Below are positions 57,906 to 64,000 of a DNA stretch of 64,000 bases, in pieces; position 1 is the first letter of the stretch, and each line of letters begins with the position of its first letter. A model generated the notes under the pieces. It did not search any database. It was given only the letters and a program-made list of their open reading frames with translations, and had not been told where the DNA came from. The position numbers were made by a program, and so were the translations under genes. Origin of the DNA: Lagopus muta (lineage: Eukaryota > Chordata > Aves > Galliformes > Phasianidae). The DNA is taken from positions 1,897,778-1,961,777 of the forward strand of contig NC_064449.1 in assembly GCF_023343835.1 (NCBI RefSeq), in the 5' to 3' direction.

Positions 57906-60900
57906 CATTTCCCACATACATCTTGCTGAACCACAGGCTGTGACTTCTGCTCGGTTACTTGTTTATGGGCAAAATGAATTGAATTTAGGGATAAATCAAT
58001 ATTTTATCAGGGAACTTCAGACTGGTTCTCCATGCACTGAGGTGAGCCACTGCAGCTTTGACTTCTGTGCATGCAGGAGACCTTTGGCAGCTGGCAGAAG
58101 GGATCTGGGCTGCTTGTGAAGTTTTGTTGATGCCAGGCTTATGGAGAGCATCTTCTTTATGTTTTCATTATGTCTGTGATCCTCCCTTGCAGATCTCTGC
58201 AACAGCAGTGTAACTGAACTGTGCTGGGGTCGCTGCAGGAGCCAGGAGTGCATGTGTTAGATCCCACATGGGCTTTCCCCTCTCCACACATCACTTGTGT
58301 TTTTCCTCTTGAAAAAGCTTGGTTCTTACCCAGAGCAGAGGTATTTTTCCAGAATTTGCGCTATTTCCACCCAGATTGCCTTGAAAATCCGGGCATGTCT
58401 TTTGAGATGTACATACAGAAGATGGAATACAACCTGTGCTCTGTTGCTGTCCAGACGTTGGCATTAACAGGAGCTGGAGGAAAGCAGTCAGGGCGCAGTG
58501 CTGCTCCCTGTGCAAATGTGAAAGCTCTCGTTGATGTGTCTTCATTTTGCCTTGTTCCCTGGGACTGATAAAGTCTGAAGGGCTGGGAAACCCCATCCTC
58601 CAGTGCTTGGGGGGGTGAGGCAGCAGCCATCAGTGCCGTGTGTGCACATGGCAGAGGTTCTGCTTGGGAACTGTTGGCTGCGGCGAAACGGGGCTGCGTG
58701 AGTGAAATGTGTAATGAAGTTTCTTACCAAAAATGAAGGAATTCTGATGTATATTTTAAGCGAGAGTCCTAAAAATAACCTCTAGCAGCATTTAAAGGGA
58801 CCGACTACCAAACAGCATCAGCTTCACCAAACTGCATCCCTTTGGCTTTAGCATCCCTTTGGAGCTGCATCCCTTCTAGCCCATTGCTCACCGTTTTTGA
58901 GATGACTGTGCCGAATCCTGCCCTTTAGTTGCCTGGGGCTGCATGTTTCTCCCTTTTGGGGGGCAGCACACCTCTTCCTGGCACAGATGGAGTTAATTAA
59001 GGGCTGCTGCATGCTGGAGCAAGCAGTGGTGCATGCCGGGCTGTGGGGCTGCCGAGCCCGGTGCCGTAGTGCCCTGCTATCAGCATGGAGCGAGACACAG
59101 GGCTGCCTGCTCCATAAGGACATCTGCTGAATAAGAACATTCTCTTTTCCTCTGTATTTTTTTTTTTCCTCCAACCTAAAGCCAACAGCCATGCAGCTCT
59201 CAGCCTCCGCCAGCGCGGCCCCGTGGTGGGCATGAAGGGCAGGGGCTGCTGGGAGGCAGGATCCGTCCGCTCCTTCTGCAACTCCACCTGCCTCAATAAG
59301 TTCCCCAAGGGTCAGTGCTTGGTGGGGAGGGGTATTGCATGGGGATAGGGGCTGCATGAGTGCTGGGTTGGGGTTGGCATCATGCCTGGAAGTGGCTGCT
59401 GGGATTGTGTGCTGTGCCCTGGCTGTGTTCTGCCTTCTGGCTTTATCAGGTGTTGGAACAGCAGAGTACTGCACCCAGTGCTGCGCTGATCTGCTGCTAG
59501 GAGGGTTACGTTTTGCATATCTAGCATCAAAGAATTGATTTGTTCATCATGGTGAATTAATTCCTGCACTGGATGCTCTGTTCAAATCTGGTGTTTGATC
59601 TCAGCAAATCAGGTAGGTTTTTGTTCTAGGAAAAAGTACTTTCTCATTAAGGCATTATGAGAGCCTGTGTGTGTGTGACAGTGCCTAGGGAAGCACAAGA
59701 TGCCTGGCTGTCCTCTGGGAAGCGTTTTCCTGCTCAGCTGTGCTTGCCATCCCTTGTTGCTGCCGGGGTTATTCCAGGCATTTCCCACCAGGAGTGCTGT
59801 GAGAGCAGTGGGTTCCCCACAGCTCTGCTGGGGTCGGTGCTGGGACGCATCCCACTGCCAGCCATGTGCTGGAGGGGCTCTCATCCACTCAATGCTTTCC
59901 TGGGGTGCCGCAATATTTTCAAGGATGGGAGAGGCAACAGTCCTACAGAAATCATTAGGTGTTGCTGCTGTGGGATTCGTTGCCTAACTCTTGGTGAGGT
60001 GGTGCTGTGCAGATGTAGGAATTTAAGCCAGTTGTGGTGACCCAGGGCTTCCTTTAGGGCCAGGGGACAGCTGGGCACCCTGGAGAACCCTCTGCTTCCT
60101 CCTGAAATAGGAGCTGGGATCACAGATTGGACTGCAGGGAGTCACAGGGACTTTCCATTCCTGCTGCAATAAGTCAGATGTGTCCTTCCACCCACAAGTG
60201 GTTAAACTTGCTGCTCCCCCATGGCAAACACCGAGACCACTTTATTTTTATGAACATATGATGGGAAATCATCACTGCATGGGAATCAGCCTCCACTTGG
60301 GCTGCTCCCTGTGGCACAGAGATGGCCGCCCTGCTCCCATGCAGAGGCTCACCAGAAGTTATTTTATCTAGGTGTAATTTCTTTCCCCAGAGAACCAAAA
60401 AAAAAGGGGTACAAATAGGTCCAATTGAAATTTCAGCCATTGCAGCTTTACAGCATGCTTTGGGCAGATGATGAAAAATAGCTTTTTAATCAAATCCAGA
60501 TTGTCCCCTACCCTCTGGTTTTTGCAGCTGGATGCTGTGAGGTTGCAGTGGCACGCAGTGCTCTGTGCAGGTTGGCTTCAGCAAGGAGTGAGATGTGAGC
60601 TGAACCCACAAGCTGGGAAAACACTGGCTTTAAAATCCATTCGCTGTGCAGCAAGGGAGTCCCTGGTAAGCACAATTTGCTTGGAGAGCACAGTGCTTGT
60701 TCTCCAAGTGAAAATATTTCCCGAGGATGCCCTACTTTTCACTTAATTATGTTATAGTAGCTGTTTTCGACCAAAATAAAGGCATTAAATCTGTTTATCT
60801 CACCAAAAAGGCACCATCTGAGGTACATTTAATGTGCTGATGACTGTAACAAGAGACAAGCCCAGCCTTCTGGCTGGCATGTAGTTCAGTTTGGGATCCC

Positions 60901-63039
60901 AATGCTGTTTATGGCAGGATCCCGCTTGCAGTTGCAGCAGGAATGTCCCTGCCGGGTCATGTTGGAGCAGTGGGTGACCCTGCTGTGTGATAACAGCAGA
61001 GGACACCTGTTGTCAGTAAAGGATGAGAACGTGGATAGTTATCTCCTGGTGGAAGCAGATCCTGGGAGCTGCCTGCATGCTGCTGGAGGGGCTCACAGCA
61101 CACGTTGGCTGGGACATGCAGCAAATGCTTGAGGAGGGGTACTGCCATAGCTGCACAGCAGTTCTTATTTGTTCTGTGGGGTTTTGTGCTGCCCCTTAAT
61201 GGTGTTGTTTCCTCTGCCTGTTGATGCCAGTCTTAGCAACTGCAGAAGGGGCTATTTGGATTTGCACATCCCTGGAGCATTCCCTTAGCTGGATCAGATA
61301 GAATAGCCATGACATTAACCCCTTCCAGCTCTCTGCGTGCGACCAGTGTGGAAATCCTCCCTTATTTTAACCAGAGCAGATAACCAAGGGCTCACAGGTG
61401 TCAGGGAAAAGCTGCTCTGCTCTTTGGAGCTGCTCAGAAGCACTGCTGGCAATGTGTGCTTATTAGCTAATGCTTAATGCAAAGGAAAGTAGTTAGGGAA
61501 AAAGTGACCATCTTGACAGGCTGATGGTGTAATTAGAGAGCAAAAGTGCAGTTAAAGAATTGGAAGGAATGGAGATGAACTGTGAGCTCCAGCCACACTG
61601 ATCTGCAAATAGAAGCCCTGTGTGCCCTCAAATTGATTTACTTTTTGCTTTTTTTTTTTTACTGACAAGGCTGCAGCCATGGCCAGCACAGCACTTCTGG
61701 AGGAGGAGATGCTGCATTGGGGTCACTTGGGTGGGACGTATGGTGGAGGAGCAATCCTAGGGAATGCCTTTCCAGTAAGTCAGTGGTGGTGGCTGCTGTG
61801 CAGAGTGCAGCATGTGGGCAAGCATCAATGAGCTGCTCCCCATCCTGCTTTGTGCTCCTGTGGAGTTCTTCATCATTGCTGTGCTTGTAGCCTAGGGGAG
61901 ATTAACGCTGAGTTTGTCTCATCCAGCAGAGTACCAACCCAGCATCAGAGGGAGGGATGCATGTTGGTTTTATGGGCTGTGCGGACTCACTGCAGGGATG
62001 GTCAACTCCTGAGGAGTGTCCAAGTGCTGAATGAGGTTCCCTGACCGCCCTGGGTCGAGTGTGGACTTGGAACACGCTGCATTTCTCCTCACCCCAGGGA
62101 CGAAGTGATGGTGGGACACAGTCACCAAAGGCAGCAGTGGGCAGAGCAGTGCTGTCCCTGACTTTGGGACTGCAAGCCTGCAAGAAACAGATCCTGGGGC
62201 TGATGCATAAAGAAGGGGGGGTGTTAGGAGACAGGAGGGTGGGAAGTGGGGTTTGTCCCCACTTGGCTGTGGTCTCCTTGCACTGGCTTTGCAGCACATC
62301 ACCTGTGGGACCATGCTGTCTTCCATGAGTTACTGCGTTCTGACAGGAGCAGGGATTTGCACATCCCTGGAGCAATATATCTAGGAAATATTTTGTCTGT
62401 CCAATCTGTAGGATACATGGACAGTGGGTTGGGTGGCTTTATTCTGTTTTGGATGTTTTTCCCTTGTTGAAGGGAGGGAGCAAAGCTGCATTTCTCTGCA
62501 GCCCTCCTTGCATGGACTCCTGGCTCTCCCCACTCACATCTTGCTGCCTCCATGAGTTTCTCTCTCCTTAAGCACCGAAATTCTCCTGGACAGGTTTGGA
62601 ATTCCTAGAAGCTTTGTGAAACCTCAGGGTGTGAAATTCCTCTGTGCAGAGCACTCCTGCTCCTCCTTGGCAGCTCTGGAGCTCCTGGTGACCCCAGGGA
62701 TGCTGCAGCTTTGCCACCACCAAGTTCTGTGGTTGGGGCTGCATTATGAGTTGATAGAAACAGTCCTAAAGAGCAGTGTTTCCCTCTTTGAGGTCAGCCT
62801 GCAGTTACTCCAGACTCTGCTTGCCCTGCAAAAATGGCTTTGCCCCTTTGCAAGCCTTCAGAGCGTGACCTCACTGCTGCAGAAAGGGATGTGAGGTGGC
62901 AGGGAGCCCACATGTGGCAGAAATGCTTCTACCCAGCAGTGCTTTAACTTTGTTTGAATGTCTCACCAAGCCCTGGCTCTGATGGGCTACTTTGTCATGA
63001 GTTGACTGATTAGATTAGCGTCCCATTTGGGACTGCAAT

Positions 63040-63102
63040 GAGTTGGTAGGGTTGTGTGTCCATTAATGATTGAGTTGTTGGGGTTGTTTGGCCATTAATG
63101 AC
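63040..63102 (+). repeat. Local tandem duplication of a ~32-base unit
   Basis: Two adjacent copies (63040-63071 and 63072-63102) share GAGTTG, GGGTTGT and CCATTAATGA with a few substitutions. It is a small local duplication with no family assigned. Confidence 0.7.
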
Positions 63103-64000
63103 TTCTCTTTGGCTCTCTGAGGAATCCAGTGCCCTGCTAATTGCCTGCTCCAGTGCTGGGGAAAGCCTTCAGCCCAGAAATAGGAGGGGAGAAGGAAGGA
63201 GGGCGGTGGAGCAGTGTCACAGCATCCTTCAATGTACAGGTTTCAGCCTCTTGATGGTATTTAGCAGAAACACAAAGTGGGGAAAATGTGCCCACAAAGT
63301 GGGGATCGGTGCCTGCAGCCTTGCTGCTCTTTGTGAATTAAGAGATGCTGAGTGGTGCTGATAAAGCACAGCTTTTAATTAATGAAAATGTAACCACGTG
63401 AAAATGCACACTTTGTTGTGCAGGCATTCATCCGACCTCATGTGGGGGAGATTAGCAGTAATTAGGGAAACCCTGGGAGCAGAGGTTAGCTCTGTTTGTA
63501 AACACCAGCATCCAGCAGTCGGCTCCCCATGCAGCACCCATGCTGTGTCCTCATCCCAGGTGGGTTTGCTATGTGCTCTCCCTCTTGGGTGAAATTCTGT
63601 CTGTTTCTGGGGATTTGCCCTCGCTTTCTGTTGCTTGTTCTCTACAAAGGGACTAATAAAGCTTTTTCTTCCAGTTGAAACCCTTGAGCAGACTGTCCTG
63701 GCAGCCATTCTTGCTGATGAGGTTGGTGTATGGGGGTGTGCCATCAGGGCTTCACTTTGTCTGCTTGTAGGGTGTTGGAAAGGCTGTTTGCATCCCTCTG
63801 TCTCCACTGGCACTCTGTGACCTGCATGGAATTGTAAGGAGCTGGGTAACTTGCACCCACCCCGATCCTCTTACTCAGGGGTAAGCTGAGCCCAGGCAGA
63901 TTTACATGTGCATAAGGGCACACATTAGCCTTGCATTCTCAGGAGTGCTTTCTCGGATATCTTTGCTCATGCAGCTGGCTGAGCTGAGCTTACAAGTCTG

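Larger units (their letters stand above)
48130..64000 (+). other. OSBP2 intron 2, at least 15.8 kb, running off the window
   Basis: It begins with donor GTAGGG at 48130. Translations of this stretch do not show the next conserved OSBP2 block (STCNDLIAKHG), so the next exon is probably beyond position 64000. No other gene was recognised. Contents are CR1 fragments, a TA microsatellite near 53607-53618, and short duplications listed separately. Confidence 0.7.

Noticed and set aside
58848-59474. 208-residue minus-strand frame in OSBP2 intron 2
   Set aside because: No splice context or family resemblance. It overlaps the GC-rich patch, which explains its openness; only the plus-strand reading of that patch is kept as a weak candidate.
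63675-63720. Exon-like segment VETLEQTVLAAILADE after TTTTCTTCCAG near the window end
   Set aside because: It does not match the expected next OSBP2 residues (acidic linker then STCNDLIAKHG), and the frame does not fit the phase left by exon 2.
1-64000. tRNA, rRNA, microRNA hairpins, CRISPR arrays or complete mobile elements
   Set aside because: None recognised by eye; a tRNAscan-SE, Infernal and RepeatMasker run would be decisive.

Overview
The window is vertebrate nuclear DNA, almost certainly a bird and probably a galliform such as chicken. It has short, GC-rich, tightly packed genes with small introns. The repeat load is almost entirely CR1 LINE fragments, including the typical CR1 3' tails ending in TTCTATGATTCTATG-like sequence. 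The gene order PES1-TCN2-SLC35E4-DUSP18-OSBP2 matches human 22q12.2, which corresponds to chicken chromosome 15 (from memory of published synteny; not tested here).

Layout. Positions 168-5907 (minus): PES1, complete, 15 coding exons. 5908-6659: shared CpG-rich head-to-head promoter. 6660-9001 (plus): TCN2, complete, 10 exons, one GC-AG intron. 9778-11715 (plus): SLC35E4, two coding exons, followed by about 1 kb of decayed TGTGCA-type minisatellite and a poly(A) signal at 12967. 14378-15034 (minus): DUSP18, coding sequence in one exon. 15625-16005: a second decayed minisatellite. 16070-17630 (plus): 3' part of an unrecognised coiled-coil gene. 19090-25330 (plus): IQCD (DRC10), complete, with an RFX X-box in its GC-rich promoter. 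IQCD lies at human 12q24, so this is a join between human 22q12-like and 12q24-like gene content. 27440-64000 (plus): CpG-island promoter and the first two coding exons of OSBP2 (27713-28005 and 47921-48129). The rest of OSBP2 lies beyond the window, so introns 1 and 2 are about 19.9 kb and more than 15.8 kb.

The genes do not form a pathway. PES1 acts in ribosome biogenesis, TCN2 carries cobalamin, SLC35E4 is an orphan transporter-like protein, DUSP18 is a dual-specificity phosphatase, IQCD belongs to the axonemal dynein regulatory complex, and OSBP2 is a sterol/PI4P-binding lipid-transfer protein.

No operons, CRISPR arrays, phage or complete mobile elements were seen. I found no convincing new biological system. 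The items most worth a second look are the unrecognised coiled-coil gene, CR1 sequence reaching to about 30 bp from the OSBP2 exon 2 splice acceptor, the X-box of IQCD, the GC-AG intron in TCN2, an unclassified interspersed repeat pair in OSBP2 intron 1, and complementary pyrimidine/purine arrays in the SLC35E4 intron.
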